Source of the DNA: Comamonas granuli NBRC 101663
GTDB lineage: Bacteria; Pseudomonadota; Gammaproteobacteria; Burkholderiales; Burkholderiaceae_C
Length of the DNA stretch: 64,000 nt
Direction of reading: 5' to 3'
Assembly (NCBI RefSeq): GCF_000739995.1
Contig: NZ_BBJX01000002.1
Location: forward strand, 124,001-188,000
Shown: positions 1 to 9,067 of the stretch, in pieces
Layout: the number at the start of each line of letters is the position of its first letter
Numbering within the stretch: position 1 is the first letter of the stretch
Translations under genes and position numbers: made by a program
The notes under the pieces: generated by a model
Databases searched by the model: none
Seen by the model: only the letters and a program-made list of their open reading frames with translations
What the model was told of the DNA's origin: nothing

Positions 1-547
1 GCTTGTGCGCAAAACTGCTGGATGCCACGGCCACGTAGCGCATGATGCCCAGCGGCACCATGCGGCAGCCGCGCATGGCCTGCTTGAGCGTAGTCACGCA
101 GCCCAGCACATGGCCCGAGCGCAGCCATTCCTGCGTGAAGTCCTGGTCGTCGACGACGATCTCCAGCGGCAGGCGCTGGCGCACGAGGTCGTGCAGCGCA
201 TCGAGCGCCCAGGTGGCGATGCTGTCGGCATTGATGGCGATGGAGATGCGCTCGTCCTCGCGCCCGCTGCCGGGTGTGCTGGGCGCCAGCTCCTGCAGGT
301 CGCGCTCCAGGTCGGCACGCAGCAGGCGCAACTGTTTGGTGTGCTTGAGCAGCAACTGCCCCGCCGAGGTGGGACGCAGCGGGCGGCTGCGCACGATGAG
401 CACCGAGCCCACCTGCGCCTCCAGCGCGCGCAGGCGCTGCGAGACGGCCGACTGGGTGACGTTGAGCCGCTGGGCCGCGCGCTCGAACCCCCCTTCTTCC
501 ACGATGGCAGCCAGGCATTCGAGGGCGGCGGGATCGTAAGTGCTCAT
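1..547 (-). CDS. argP: LysR-family regulator ArgP (IciA), 5' part
   Basis: N-terminal 182 residues of a LysR-type regulator; the C-terminus lies beyond the left edge. The winged helix-turn-helix occupies about residues 18-47 (ERAAQRLNVTQSAVSQRLR), and an effector domain starts near residue 90 (ISIAINADSIATW). This line-up, including GFERAAQ, TQSAVSQR and INADS-ATW, matches E. coli ArgP closely. ArgP controls the arginine/lysine exporter gene and other amino-acid genes in response to lysine and arginine. The start is the ATG just downstream of a promoter-like TATAAT. The exporter gene usually linked to argP is not next to it here; the upstream neighbour is a peptidase on the same strand. Family assignment is firm; regulon is inferred. 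Confidence 0.85.
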   Translation of the reverse strand, partial: MSTYDPAALECLAAIVEEGGFERAAQRLNVTQSAVSQRLRALEAQVGSVLIVRSRPLRPTSAGQLLLKHTKQLRLLRADLERDLQELAPSTPGSGREDERISIAINADSIATWALDALHDLVRQRLPLEIVVDDQDFTQEWLRSGHVLGCVTTLKQAMRGCRMVPLGIMRYVAVASSSFAHK

Positions 548-586
548 GGTGGTGCGTACGCCTGCGGCGCTTCGGTCGGGGCGCAA

Positions 587-617
587 ATTATAAGCAGCAC
601 TGATATTTTTTCAGCAA
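587..617 (-). promoter_or_regulatory. Putative sigma-70 promoter of argP
   Basis: Read on the minus strand, a perfect TATAAT (592-587) lies about 40 bases before the argP start. A TTGCTG (617-612) sits 19 bases further upstream. The spacer is long and AT-rich and contains a TGAT/ATCA-like dyad. Prediction from sequence only. Confidence 0.45.
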
Positions 618-665
618 TGTTAATGCCGCCATGGGCGATGGCGGCGCAAAGCAGCTCTATTTTCA

Positions 666-710
666 ATAGCTGACAGCGCTTACTCTGAAAGGGTCTGCGG
701 CCATTTTCAA
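666..710. repeat. Dispersed palindromic element, copy 1 (degenerate)
   Basis: Degenerate copy of the ATAGCTG-CAGCGCTT element found at least seven times in this window. Its outer end overlaps the stop codon of the M14 peptidase gene (TGA at 709-707), so the element directly abuts that gene's 3' end. Confidence 0.6.
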
Positions 711-1639
711 TCCTCTCTGCGCATCGGGCCCGGTGCGGCCAGGTCGGTGTTGAGCAGCCGGGTGTCCATCCAGCGCAGCAGGTCCTGCCACATGCTGTGC
801 ACCTCGGCCGCGCGCGGCGGCTTGAGCGCGTGGTCCAGCTCGATGGTGACCACCGGCATGCCCTGCTGCACGCCGCCGTAGTGCCCCAGCGAGCCGGGGA
901 AGACGCCCACGCGGTCCAGGCGCAGGCGGCCCAGGCGCTGGGGCGGCTCGTGCGGGCCGTCGAAGTCGAGCACGCCGTAGGGCGCGTGGATGCTCACCAC
1001 CAGCTGCGGGCGGAATTGGTCCATCTGCGCGTGCAGGAACTGCGACTCGGGCTCGGACAGCGGCGCCGGGCCGGGCCAGCGGCGCGGGTCCTTGCGCGTG
1101 CGCTTTTCCCAGTACAGCGGTGCGTCGCGCTCCCAGCCCGGGGTGTCGAAATTGCGGTTCAGGTCCACGCCGCGTGCGTTCACGCGCGTGGGGCGCGGCG
1201 CCAGCAGGCCGTCCGGGTTGAGCACGGGAATGAAGCGCCAGTGCACCGGCCGCCCGGACTTTTCCGCCAGCCCGATCCACTGCAGCGCCAGCGCCGCCGA
1301 GGTCAGCTCGTCGCCATGGATGGCGCCCACGACCAGCACGCGCAGCCGGTCCGCGGCGGCGTCCGGGGCGGGCGGGACCACGTCGCGCCAGAACAGCGGC
1401 CGCCCCTGCTGCGAACGCTGCCCGCTGGGCTCGAGCCGCGCGGCGCTGCACTGGCGCTGCGTAACGCCCGGCAGGCGCTCCAGGAACAGGGCGCAGGCCG
1501 ACGGGCTGGCGCCCGCCTGCGGCGGTGCGGACGCGCCCAGCGGCACCGCCGCCAGCAGCAACAGGCCTGGCACGAGGGCCCGGGCCCGCCGCCCGGCAGG
1601 CACCCGCCAGGGCAGGGCGGGCAGCACGGTCAGCGCCAT
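707..1639 (-). CDS. M14 zinc peptidase, MpaA-like (murein peptide amidase family)
   Basis: Protein of 310 residues with a hydrophobic N-terminus (residues 20-36, ending ASA), suggesting export. M14 metallopeptidase motifs are in order: zinc ligands in GAIHGDE (His108, Glu111), the substrate-binding NRNF (161-164) preceded by ARGVDL, the third zinc ligand in VVSIHAPYG (His218) and the catalytic Glu in VTIELDH (Glu268). The pattern resembles E. coli MpaA, which cleaves gamma-D-Glu-diaminopimelate in murein peptides, although MpaA is cytoplasmic. The ATG at 1639 was chosen because residues upstream in the frame are only antisense to the flavin reductase gene. Substrate not proven. Confidence 0.75.
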   Translation of the reverse strand: MALTVLPALPWRVPAGRRARALVPGLLLLAAVPLGASAPPQAGASPSACALFLERLPGVTQRQCSAARLEPSGQRSQQGRPLFWRDVVPPAPDAAADRLRVLVVGAIHGDELTSAALALQWIGLAEKSGRPVHWRFIPVLNPDGLLAPRPTRVNARGVDLNRNFDTPGWERDAPLYWEKRTRKDPRRWPGPAPLSEPESQFLHAQMDQFRPQLVVSIHAPYGVLDFDGPHEPPQRLGRLRLDRVGVFPGSLGHYGGVQQGMPVVTIELDHALKPPRAAEVHSMWQDLLRWMDTRLLNTDLAAPGPMRRED

Positions 1640-1790
1640 GGCCGGACGGGGCGGCGGCAGGCGCCGGGAGTGGCAAGAGGGATGGGGAACGGCATGGAGC
1701 AGATCAGGCGGACCGCGGGCAATACCCTGCGGCCCCAGGAGAGTGCAGCGAGCCGGAGATAATAGCGCCCACCACCTTTTGCCTTCCCAG

Positions 1791-2327
1791 TTGCGCCCTA
1801 ATCCGCCCCATTTTTCCGCCCGCGAGTTCCGTGACGCGCTCGGCATGTTTGCCACGGGCGTGACCATCGTCACGGCCCGCGGGCCCGACGGCGCCCCCGT
1901 GGGCCTGACGGCCAGCTCCTTCAACTCGGTGGCGCTCACGCCGCCGCTGGTGCTGTGGAGCATGGCGCACCAGACCTCGTCGCTGCCGGTGTTCAACCAG
2001 TGCACGCATTACGCCATCCACGTGCTCACGGTGCAGCAGCGCGAGCTGGCCGAGCGCTTTGCCACGCGCGGCATCGACCGCTGGGCGGGCGTGGCCTGGC
2101 AGCCCAGCGCGCAGGGCGTGCCCCTGATCGAGGGCGTGGCGGCGGTGTTCGAATGCGCCAACCGCAGCCAGTACGTGGAGGGCGACCACACCATCTTCGT
2201 CGGGCAGGTGGAGCACTGCAGCCACCGGCCGGACGCCTCGCCGCTGCTCTACCACGGCGGCATGTTCTACACCGAGCACCCGCTGGGCCGCCTCTCGCCC
2301 ACGGTGGCGCGGCCGCTGCACAAATAG
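1791..2327 (+). CDS. Flavin reductase family protein (FMN-binding split barrel)
   Basis: Protein of 178 residues with the family hallmarks FRDALGMFATGVTIVT, GLTASSFNSVALTPPL and a C-terminal LLYHGGMFY. These reductases use NAD(P)H to supply reduced FMN/FAD to a partner monooxygenase or act alone as flavoproteins. No in-frame ATG precedes the conserved N-terminus; the best start is the TTG at 1791, giving LRPNPPHFSAREF. The gene is divergent from the M14 peptidase and convergent with minE. No monooxygenase partner is adjacent. Confidence 0.85.
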   Translation: MRPNPPHFSAREFRDALGMFATGVTIVTARGPDGAPVGLTASSFNSVALTPPLVLWSMAHQTSSLPVFNQCTHYAIHVLTVQQRELAERFATRGIDRWAGVAWQPSAQGVPLIEGVAAVFECANRSQYVEGDHTIFVGQVEHCSHRPDASPLLYHGGMFYTEHPLGRLSPTVARPLHK

Positions 2328-2352
2328 CCCGCCGGGCGCCCCCGGCGCGGCG

Positions 2353-2619
2353 CTACTTGGCGGCGTCGGGCAGCTCGATCTTGACCTCCAGCACCTCCAG
2401 GTTGTCCTGGCGCTCCAGGTGCACCTTGATGTCGCTGGGGTTGATGGCGACGTACTTGGAGATCACGGCGACGAGCTCGCGCTGCAGCGCGGGCAGGTAG
2501 TCGGGTTCGGCGGCGCTGCGGCCGCTGCGCTCGTGCGCCAGGATGATCTGCAGCCGCTCCTTGGCGACGCTGGCGGTCTTTTTCTTCTCGCCGAGCAGGA
2601 AGGACAGAAAGGATGCCAT
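2353..2619 (-). CDS. minE: Cell division topological specificity factor MinE
   Basis: Protein of 88 residues, the usual length. It starts [17 protein letters not shown] (membrane-targeting and anti-MinCD segment) and continues with the conserved [10 protein letters not shown] segment that contacts MinD, then the dimerising topological specificity domain. MinE displaces MinC from MinD and drives the pole-to-pole oscillation that keeps FtsZ at mid-cell. It is the last gene of minCDE, only 3 bases after minD. Confidence 0.96.
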   Translation of the reverse strand: MASFLSFLLGEKKKTASVAKERLQIILAHERSGRSAAEPDYLPALQRELVAVISKYVAINPSDIKVHLERQDNLEVLEVKIELPDAAK

Positions 2620-2622
2620 GGC

Positions 2623-3438
2623 TTACTTCGCTCCGAACAGGCGTTTGAAGAAGCCCGGCTTTTCCGCCTCGATGAAGCGCAGGGGCCGGTCCTCGCCGAG
2701 GAAACGGGCGATCACGTCCTGGTAGGCCTCGGCCACGTCGCTGCCCTTGGCATGGATGGCGGGGATGCCCTGGTTGGACGACTGCAGCACCGCCTCGGAC
2801 TCGGGGATCACGCCGATGAGCTTGATGCGCAGAATGTCCTGGATGTCCTCCAGGCTCAGCATCTGGCCGTCCTGCACGCGGCTGGGGTTGTAGCGCGTGA
2901 TGAGCAGGTGCTCCTTCACCGGCTCCTGGCCCTCGATGGCGCGCCGCGTCTTGCTCGCCAGCATGCCCAGGATGCGGTCGGAGTCGCGCACGGAGGAGAC
3001 CTCGGGGTTGGTCACCACCAGGGCCTCGTCGGCGTAGCGCATGGCCAGCAGGGCGCCGCTCTCGATGCCCGCGGGCGAGTCGCAGACGATGTACTCGAAA
3101 CCCATCTCGGCGAGGTCCGCCAGCACCTTCTCCACGCCTTCCTGCGTGAGCGCGTCCTTGTCGCGCGTCTGGCTGGCAGCGAGCACGAACAGGTTGTCGC
3201 ACTGCTTGTCCTTGATGAGTGCCTGGTTCAGGTTGGCCTCGCCCTGGATGACGTTGATGAGGTCGTACACCACGCGGCGCTCGCAGCCCATGATGAGGTC
3301 GAGGTTGCGCAGGCCGACGTCAAAGTCGATGACGGCGGTCTTGAAGCCACGCAGGGCGAGGCCCGAGGCAAAGCTGGCACTGGTGGTGGTCTTGCCCACG
3401 CCACCCTTGCCGGAGGTCACGACGACGATTTTGGCCAT
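2623..3438 (-). CDS. minD: Septum site-determining ATPase MinD
   Basis: Protein of 271 residues of the ParA/MinD deviant Walker ATPase family. The P-loop reads SGKGGVGKTTTSA near the N-terminus and the Walker B/switch region is VCDSPAGIESGAL. The C-terminus ends in a short amphipathic membrane-targeting helix (KPGFFKRLFGAK). MinD recruits MinC and is stimulated by MinE. It lies between minC (42-base gap) and minE (3-base gap), so translation is likely coupled. Confidence 0.97.
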   Translation of the reverse strand: MAKIVVVTSGKGGVGKTTTSASFASGLALRGFKTAVIDFDVGLRNLDLIMGCERRVVYDLINVIQGEANLNQALIKDKQCDNLFVLAASQTRDKDALTQEGVEKVLADLAEMGFEYIVCDSPAGIESGALLAMRYADEALVVTNPEVSSVRDSDRILGMLASKTRRAIEGQEPVKEHLLITRYNPSRVQDGQMLSLEDIQDILRIKLIGVIPESEAVLQSSNQGIPAIHAKGSDVAEAYQDVIARFLGEDRPLRFIEAEKPGFFKRLFGAK

Positions 3439-3480
3439 GTGTAGGGGTCTCTTGGGGGGGTTGATGGTGAGTGAAAAGGA

Positions 3481-4230
3481 TCAGAGCGGCTCGATGAGCA
3501 GCTTCTCGCCGTCGAGCCGCACCTGGGCGGGTTTGCCGCGCACGCTCTCGGGCAGCTCGGTTTCGGTGGTGCGGTAAATGCCCGCGATGGAGACGAGCTG
3601 CGGCTCCAGGCAGGTGGAGAAGATGCGCGCCGCGGTGTTGCCGCGCGCGCCCGCGATGGCCCGGCCGCGCAGCGGCGCGTAGACGTGGATGTTGCCGTCG
3701 GCGATGACTTCGGCGCCGAAACTCACCACGGCCATGACGATGAGGTCGGTGCCGCGCGCGTACACCTGCTGGCCCGAACGCAGCGGCTTGTCGACGACGA
3801 CCGCGCCCGGCGCAGCCACCGGGACTTCGACGGGCACCTCGACGCGCACCTCGCGCACCACTTCCTGCACCACCTCGCGCACCTCACGGGCCGGCGGCGC
3901 CTCGGGCGCGGCGATCAGGCCGGCGGCCTGCGCCGCCTCCATCTGCGCCGGGCTGCCGCCGCGCACGGCCACGGGCCGGGTGCGGTGGGCGCGCAGCGCA
4001 GCGCACAGGGCGGCGAAGTCGATGGCCTCGGCGGCCTCGCGCACGGGCGCCAGGTCGATGAGCACGGGGTCGTTGTCGAAAAACTCTGGGTCTCCTGCCA
4101 GGCGCTCGGCCAGATCGGCGGCAAACACCGCGGCGTCGGTGGTCTTGAGCACCACGGCCACCGCGGGCAGCTGGGCGCTCTTGAGGTCGAAATGGGAGGT
4201 GCGGGAGTGGCCCGCCGTGGTTACGGCCAT
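3481..4230 (-). CDS. minC: Septum site-determining protein MinC
   Basis: Protein of 249 residues. The N-terminal FtsZ-inhibiting domain (about 1-110) is followed by a linker with repeated Glu/Val/Arg runs (REVREVVQEVVREVRVEVPVEV). The C-terminal beta-helical MinD-binding domain contains the typical ADGNIHVYAPLRGRAIAGARG segment. The ATG at 4230 (MAVTTAGHS) is taken as start; the frame stays open upstream but with no homology-like sequence. First gene of minCDE, divergent from the EamA exporter gene across 118 bases that must hold the operon promoter. Confidence 0.95.
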   Translation of the reverse strand: MAVTTAGHSRTSHFDLKSAQLPAVAVVLKTTDAAVFAADLAERLAGDPEFFDNDPVLIDLAPVREAAEAIDFAALCAALRAHRTRPVAVRGGSPAQMEAAQAAGLIAAPEAPPAREVREVVQEVVREVRVEVPVEVPVAAPGAVVVDKPLRSGQQVYARGTDLIVMAVVSFGAEVIADGNIHVYAPLRGRAIAGARGNTAARIFSTCLEPQLVSIAGIYRTTETELPESVRGKPAQVRLDGEKLLIEPL

Positions 4231-4348
4231 GGACTGCAGGGTGGAATGGGCGGGCGCGGGAGCGCTCCAGGGTGCGGCAAGTGTACCGTCTGGGGCCGTT
4301 GCCGCGGCGACAGGCGCGCCGGCGCGCGCGCTCCGATAATGGCGCCCC

Positions 4349-5272
4349 ATGGCCCCCACCCGCAAGCACCACCTCGACGCCCTCGCCATTTCCATCCTCC
4401 TGGCCTGCTGCCTGTTCTGGGGCTTTCAGCAGGTGCTGGTCAAGGCCACTGTGGCCGAGGTGGCGCCCATCTTCCAGGCCTTCGTGCGCTTTGCCCTGGC
4501 CACGCTGGCCGTGGCCGCCTGGTGCCTGTGGCGCGGCGTGCCGCTGGGCCGGCAGGGCCAGCCGCGCGGCTCGGTGGCCGCGGGGCTGCTGGCGGGGGCG
4601 CTGTTTGCGGCGGAGTTCGCCTGCATCTACATCGGGCTGCAGTACACCACGGCCTCACGGCTGACCGTGTTTTTGTACTGCTCGCCGTTCTGGGTGGCGC
4701 TGCTGCTGCCGCGCCTGGTGCCGGGCGAGGGCCTGCGCGGCTGGCAGTGGCTGGGCCTGGCGGGCGCTTTTGCGGGCGTGGCCCTGGCGCTGGGCGACGG
4801 CCTGCTGGGCACGACCAACGCCGCGCTGCCGCGCGCCTGGCTGGGCGACCTGCTGGGCCTGGCCGCCAGCCTGATGTGGGCGCTGACCACGCTGGTGCTG
4901 CGCGCCACGCCGCTGGGCCGGGTGGACCCGGCGCGCCAGTTGTTCTACCAGGTGGCCGTGAGCACGGCCGTGCTGCCGCTGCTCTCGCTCGCGCTGGGTG
5001 AGCGCTGGAGCCTGGACTGGAGCGCGTTCGCCAGCGTCTCGCTGCTGCTGCAGGCGCTGGTGGGCGCATTTGCCAGCTACCTGGCCTGGATGTGGCTGCT
5101 CGTGCACTACCCGGCGACGAAGATTTCGGTGTTTGTCTTCCTCACCCCGGTGTTCGCCCTGCTGTTTGGCACGCTGTGGCTGGGCGAGCACGTGACGCCG
5201 GGCCTGCTGACCGCGCTGGCGCTGGTCGCGGCGGGCATCGTGCTGGTGAACCGCAAGCCGGCACAGGCTTGA
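4349..5272 (+). CDS. EamA/DMT-family transporter
   Basis: Inner-membrane protein of 307 residues with about ten hydrophobic segments in two EamA repeats. The first begins LAISILLACCLFWGFQQVLVK and the second LLGLAASLMWALTTLVLR. It ends with a short basic tail. Drug/metabolite transporters of this class export amino acids or other small metabolites; the substrate cannot be read from sequence. The gene stands alone, divergent from minC. Its stop codon runs straight into a dispersed palindromic element. Confidence 0.88.
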   Translation: MAPTRKHHLDALAISILLACCLFWGFQQVLVKATVAEVAPIFQAFVRFALATLAVAAWCLWRGVPLGRQGQPRGSVAAGLLAGALFAAEFACIYIGLQYTTASRLTVFLYCSPFWVALLLPRLVPGEGLRGWQWLGLAGAFAGVALALGDGLLGTTNAALPRAWLGDLLGLAASLMWALTTLVLRATPLGRVDPARQLFYQVAVSTAVLPLLSLALGERWSLDWSAFASVSLLLQALVGAFASYLAWMWLLVHYPATKISVFVFLTPVFALLFGTLWLGEHVTPGLLTALALVAAGIVLVNRKPAQA

Positions 5273-5325
5273 AGAGAAAATAGCTGCCAGCGCTTGTGGG
5301 GTAAGCGCTGGAAGCTATCAAATCA
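5269..5325. repeat. Dispersed palindromic element, copy 2 (best hairpin)
   Basis: The cleanest copy of the family. CCAGCGCTT and AAGCGCTGG form a perfect 9-bp stem around a 7-base loop, and the flanking TAGCT/AGCTA extends the stem past one mismatch. It begins at the stop codon of the EamA gene and could act as a transcript-end hairpin. Confidence 0.75.
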
Positions 5326-5377
5326 AGAGCAATTTGTGGCCCGCCCCGGCGCTGCGCCGCGGCTGGCCTGCCGCCTC

Positions 5378-6745
5378 TCAGGGGGCGTTGACCGCCGGCA
5401 GGCCGGACAGCGCCATGGCCAGTTCCTTCTCGTCGTAGGACTCTTCCTTGAGTTCGCCCGCGAAGTACTTCTGGTAGGCCGCCATGTCGAAGTGGCCGTG
5501 GCCGCACAGGCCGAAGAGGATGGTTTCGCTCTTGCCCTCGCGCTTGCAGCGCAGGGCTTCCTCGATGGCGCCCTTGACGGCGTGGTTGGCTTCGGGCGCG
5601 GGCACGATGCCCTCGGTGCGCGCGAACAGCACACCGGCCTCGAAGCACTGGTTCTGCGTGTAGGCCACGGCTTCCATCAGGCCCAGCTCCTTGGCGTGCG
5701 AGACCATGGGCGCCATGCCGTGGTAGCGCAGGCCGCCGGCGTGGAAGCCCGGCGGCGTGAAGGTGCTGCCCAGGGTGTGCATCTTGGTCAGCGGCGTCAT
5801 GTGGCCGGTGTCGCCGTAGTCGTAGGCGTACTTGCCGCGCGTGAGCGAGGGGCAGGCCGCGGGCTCCACGGCCACGATGCGCGGCTTGGGGCCGCCGCGC
5901 AGGCCGTGGCCGATGAAGGGGAAGGCCAGGCCGGCAAAGTTGGAGCCGCCGCCGGTGCAGCCCACCACCACGTCGGGCCAGGCGTCGGCCATCTGCATCT
6001 GCTCCATGGATTCCAGGCCGATCACCGTCTGGTGCAGCAGCACGTGGTTGAGCACCGAGCCCAGCGCGTACTTGGTGTCCTCGCGCTGCACGGCCAGTTC
6101 CACGGCCTCAGAGATGGCGATGCCCAGGCTGCCGGGGTGGTCGGGGCGCTGGGCGAGCACGCTGCGGCCGTACTGCGTTTCGGTGGAGGGCGAGGGCAGG
6201 CAGCGCGCACCGTAGGTCTCCATCACGGCGCGGCGGTAGGGCTTCTGGTCGTAGGACACGCGCACCTGGAACACCAGCACCTCCAGGTCAAACAGACTGC
6301 CCGCGAACGACAGCGAAGTGCCCCACTGGCCCGCGCCGGTCTCGGTGGTCAGGCGCTTGACGCCGGCCTGCTGGTTGTAGAAGGCCTGCGGAATGGCGGT
6401 GTTGGGCTTGTGGCTGCCGGCCGGGCTCACGCCTTCGTACTTGTAGAAGATCTTGGCGGGCGTGCCCAGGGCCTTTTCCAGCCGGTGCGCGCGGTACAAA
6501 GGCGCGGGGCGCCACAGGCGGTATATCTCGCGCACGGGCTCGGGGATCTCGATCTCGCGCTCGGTGCTCACCTCCTGCAGGATCAGCTCCATGGGGAACA
6601 GCGGCGCCAGGTCGTCCGGGCCCACGGGCTGGTGCGTGCCCGGGTGCAGCACGGGCGGCAGGGGCTGGGGCAGATCGGCCTGCAGGTTGTACCAGGCCTT
6701 GGGCATCTGGCTTTCTTGCAGCAGGAACTTGGTTTGACCGCTCAT
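5378..6745 (-). CDS. TrpB2-type tryptophan synthase beta chain (PLP enzyme)
   Basis: Protein of 455 residues, longer than classical TrpB (about 400) and matching the TrpB2 class. The PLP lysine is in [14 protein letters not shown], and the phosphate-binding glycine loop is [12 protein letters not shown]. The N-terminal extension and the ETGAGQWG segment are also typical of TrpB2. These enzymes join indole and serine, but usually do not pair with TrpA, and no trpA is near. The start ATG at 6745 has a strong AAGGAGAA ribosome site. The next gene upstream encodes acetoacetate-CoA ligase, with a gap of 107 bases. Whether indole salvage or another beta-replacement is the real role is open. Confidence 0.88.
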   Translation of the reverse strand: MSGQTKFLLQESQMPKAWYNLQADLPQPLPPVLHPGTHQPVGPDDLAPLFPMELILQEVSTEREIEIPEPVREIYRLWRPAPLYRAHRLEKALGTPAKIFYKYEGVSPAGSHKPNTAIPQAFYNQQAGVKRLTTETGAGQWGTSLSFAGSLFDLEVLVFQVRVSYDQKPYRRAVMETYGARCLPSPSTETQYGRSVLAQRPDHPGSLGIAISEAVELAVQREDTKYALGSVLNHVLLHQTVIGLESMEQMQMADAWPDVVVGCTGGGSNFAGLAFPFIGHGLRGGPKPRIVAVEPAACPSLTRGKYAYDYGDTGHMTPLTKMHTLGSTFTPPGFHAGGLRYHGMAPMVSHAKELGLMEAVAYTQNQCFEAGVLFARTEGIVPAPEANHAVKGAIEEALRCKREGKSETILFGLCGHGHFDMAAYQKYFAGELKEESYDEKELAMALSGLPAVNAP

Positions 6746-6852
6746 CGCTGGGTTCTCCTTGGGTGGGTGGGGACGGGTGGCGCACAGCCCATGGCCTGGC
6801 CGCACGCACGGCCGGGCCATGGTAGCAGCGCGGGGCTGCGGGTTTTCCTGGG

Positions 6853-8949
6853 TCAGGCCGGGACGGAGGCCGCCCGCCGCGCGGCGAAGTCCACGTACCA
6901 GTCCAGGCAGCCGGGGTTGGCCATGGCGTCGCGGTTGACCACCTTCTCCAGCGGCTGGCCCAGCAGCAGTTTCTTGATGGGCAGCTCCTGCTTCTTGCCG
7001 CTCAGGGTGCGCGGCACCTCGGCCACGGCGACGATGTCGTCGGGCACGAAGCGCGGCGACAGTGCCGTGCGGATGGCGCCGCTGATGCGCGCGCGCAGGG
7101 CCTCGTCCAGCACGTGGCCGGGGCGCAGCACCACGAACAGCGGCATGTAGCTCTCGCGGCCCAGGTATTCGAGGTCCACCACCAGGCTGTCGAGCACCTC
7201 GGGCAGGGCCTCCACGGCGCTGTAGAGCTCGCTCGTGCCCATGCGCAGGCCGTGGCGGTTGATGGTGGCGTCCGAGCGGCCATAGATCACGCAGCCGTCC
7301 TCCAGGCGCGTGCCGATCTGGATCCAGTCACCATGGCGCCAGACGGCGCCCATGGCGGCCGGGCCGTCACCGCCGCCGGGCCGGCGGCCGTGGCCGGGCG
7401 GGTACATGTCGAAGTAGCTCGCCAGGTAGCGCGCACCGCTGTCGTCGCCCCACAGGTACAGGGGCATGGAGGGAATGGGCTGGGTGCACACCAGCTCGCC
7501 CACGGCGTCGTACACGGGCCGGCCCTGCTCGTCCCAGGCCTCGACGGCCGCGCCCAGCATGCGGCACTGCATCTTGCCGGGGGTCTGCGCCAGCTCGCGG
7601 CTGCCGCCGATGAAGGCACCGGCGAAGTCGGTGCCGCCGGAGATGTTGCACCACCAGATGCCGTCGGGGCGGCCGCCGTCCACCCCGGCCTCGGCCATGA
7701 AGCGCGTGCCCCAGGCCTGCACCTCGGCCGAGAGCGGCGAGCCCGTGGAGCCCAGGGCGCGGATGCGCCGGAGGTCGCCGCACTGCGCCGGGGTGATGCC
7801 CGCCTTCATGCAGTTGGCGTAAAAGGCCGCGCCGGCGCCGAAAAAGCTCACGCCGGTCTCGGAGGCGAAGCGCCACAGCAGGGCCCAGTCGGGCCGCTCC
7901 TTGCTGCCCGCAGGGTTGCCGTCGAAGATGACGCAGGTGATGCCCGCGAGCAGGCCGCCGACCTGGGCGTTCCACATCACCCAGCCCGTGGAGCTGTACC
8001 AGTGGTAGCGCTCGCCCCAGCTGTTGGGCGCGTAGCTGCAGCCCAGGTCGTTGTGCAGCGCGCCCAGCTGTAACTGCACCAGGATCATGCCGCCATGGCC
8101 GTGCACGATGGGCTTGGGCAGGCCGGTGGTGCCGCTGGAGTAGACGATCCACAGCGGGTGGTCGAACGGCAGCCAGAGCGGCTCGAACAGCGCGGTTTCA
8201 GCCTCTTCCTTGCCCACAGCCCTTGCCCAGCTTGCGCAACCAGCTACCGAAACCGTAGCATCGAGATTGCCCCACAGCAGCGTGTGCTGCACCGTGGGCA
8301 GGCCCGCGCGCAGCTCGGCGAGCACGCCCAGGCGCTCGTGCGCGCGCCCGCCATAGACCACGCCATCGGCGGCGATGAGCACCTTGGGCTCGATCTGGCG
8401 GAAGCGGTCGAGCACGGCAGCCGTGCCCATGTCGGGCGCACAAATGCTCCACACCGCGCCAATGCTCACGGTGGCGAGGAAGGCGACGATGGCCTCGGGC
8501 ACATTGGGCAGGTAGGCGGCCACGCGGTCGCCCGGCTGCACGCCCTGCTCCTGCAGGTGCAGCGCCAGCGAGGCCACCTGGCGGCGCAGCGCGGGCCAGG
8601 TCATCTCGCGGTGTTCGCGCCGCTCGTTGCTGCTGACGATGGCGGGCATGCCGGCGGCGTGCGCGGCGTCCACGTGGCGCAGCACCTGGTGCGCAAAATT
8701 GACCTGCGCCCCGGGAAACCACTCGGCCTGCGGCATGCGGTTGTGCGCCAGCACGGCGCTGTGCGGCGTGGGCGACTGGATGTCGAAATAGTCCCAGATG
8801 CTTTGCCAGAAGGCGTCCAGGTCGGTGGTGGACCAGCGCCACAGGGCGTCGTAATCGGCAAAGACCAGGCCGCGCTCGCGCTGCAGCCAATCCTGGTACA
8901 GGCGGATTTGCGGGATGTAGGGCGGGGGGGTGGTGCGACGTGTCTCCAT
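6853..8949 (-). CDS. Acetoacetate-CoA ligase (acetoacetyl-CoA synthetase)
   Basis: Protein of 698 residues of the adenylate-forming superfamily, at the length of the acetoacetyl-CoA synthetase class (about 650-700). The AMP-binding P-loop is [14 protein letters not shown]; further motifs are [12 protein letters not shown] and the hinge/A8 motif [21 protein letters not shown]. The A10 catalytic lysine is in [12 protein letters not shown]. It would activate acetoacetate with ATP and CoA, feeding ketone bodies or polyhydroxybutyrate breakdown products into acetyl-CoA. The start METRRTTPP at 8949 gives the usual N-terminus; an upstream extension in frame is unlikely. It is divergent from the UbiH-like gene across 118 bases. 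Confidence 0.9.
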   Translation of the reverse strand: METRRTTPPPYIPQIRLYQDWLQRERGLVFADYDALWRWSTTDLDAFWQSIWDYFDIQSPTPHSAVLAHNRMPQAEWFPGAQVNFAHQVLRHVDAAHAAGMPAIVSSNERREHREMTWPALRRQVASLALHLQEQGVQPGDRVAAYLPNVPEAIVAFLATVSIGAVWSICAPDMGTAAVLDRFRQIEPKVLIAADGVVYGGRAHERLGVLAELRAGLPTVQHTLLWGNLDATVSVAGCASWARAVGKEEAETALFEPLWLPFDHPLWIVYSSGTTGLPKPIVHGHGGMILVQLQLGALHNDLGCSYAPNSWGERYHWYSSTGWVMWNAQVGGLLAGITCVIFDGNPAGSKERPDWALLWRFASETGVSFFGAGAAFYANCMKAGITPAQCGDLRRIRALGSTGSPLSAEVQAWGTRFMAEAGVDGGRPDGIWWCNISGGTDFAGAFIGGSRELAQTPGKMQCRMLGAAVEAWDEQGRPVYDAVGELVCTQPIPSMPLYLWGDDSGARYLASYFDMYPPGHGRRPGGGDGPAAMGAVWRHGDWIQIGTRLEDGCVIYGRSDATINRHGLRMGTSELYSAVEALPEVLDSLVVDLEYLGRESYMPLFVVLRPGHVLDEALRARISGAIRTALSPRFVPDDIVAVAEVPRTLSGKKQELPIKKLLLGQPLEKVVNRDAMANPGCLDWYVDFAARRAASVPA

Positions 8950-9067
8950 GGCGACGCAGCGTAGCACCGCACGCACCCCGGCGCCACCCGGCAGCGTCGC
9001 GCAATCGACAGCAGGGGATTGCGGCGCCCGCCGCGCCGGCGCCCGCGGGGCGCACTACCATTGCCCC

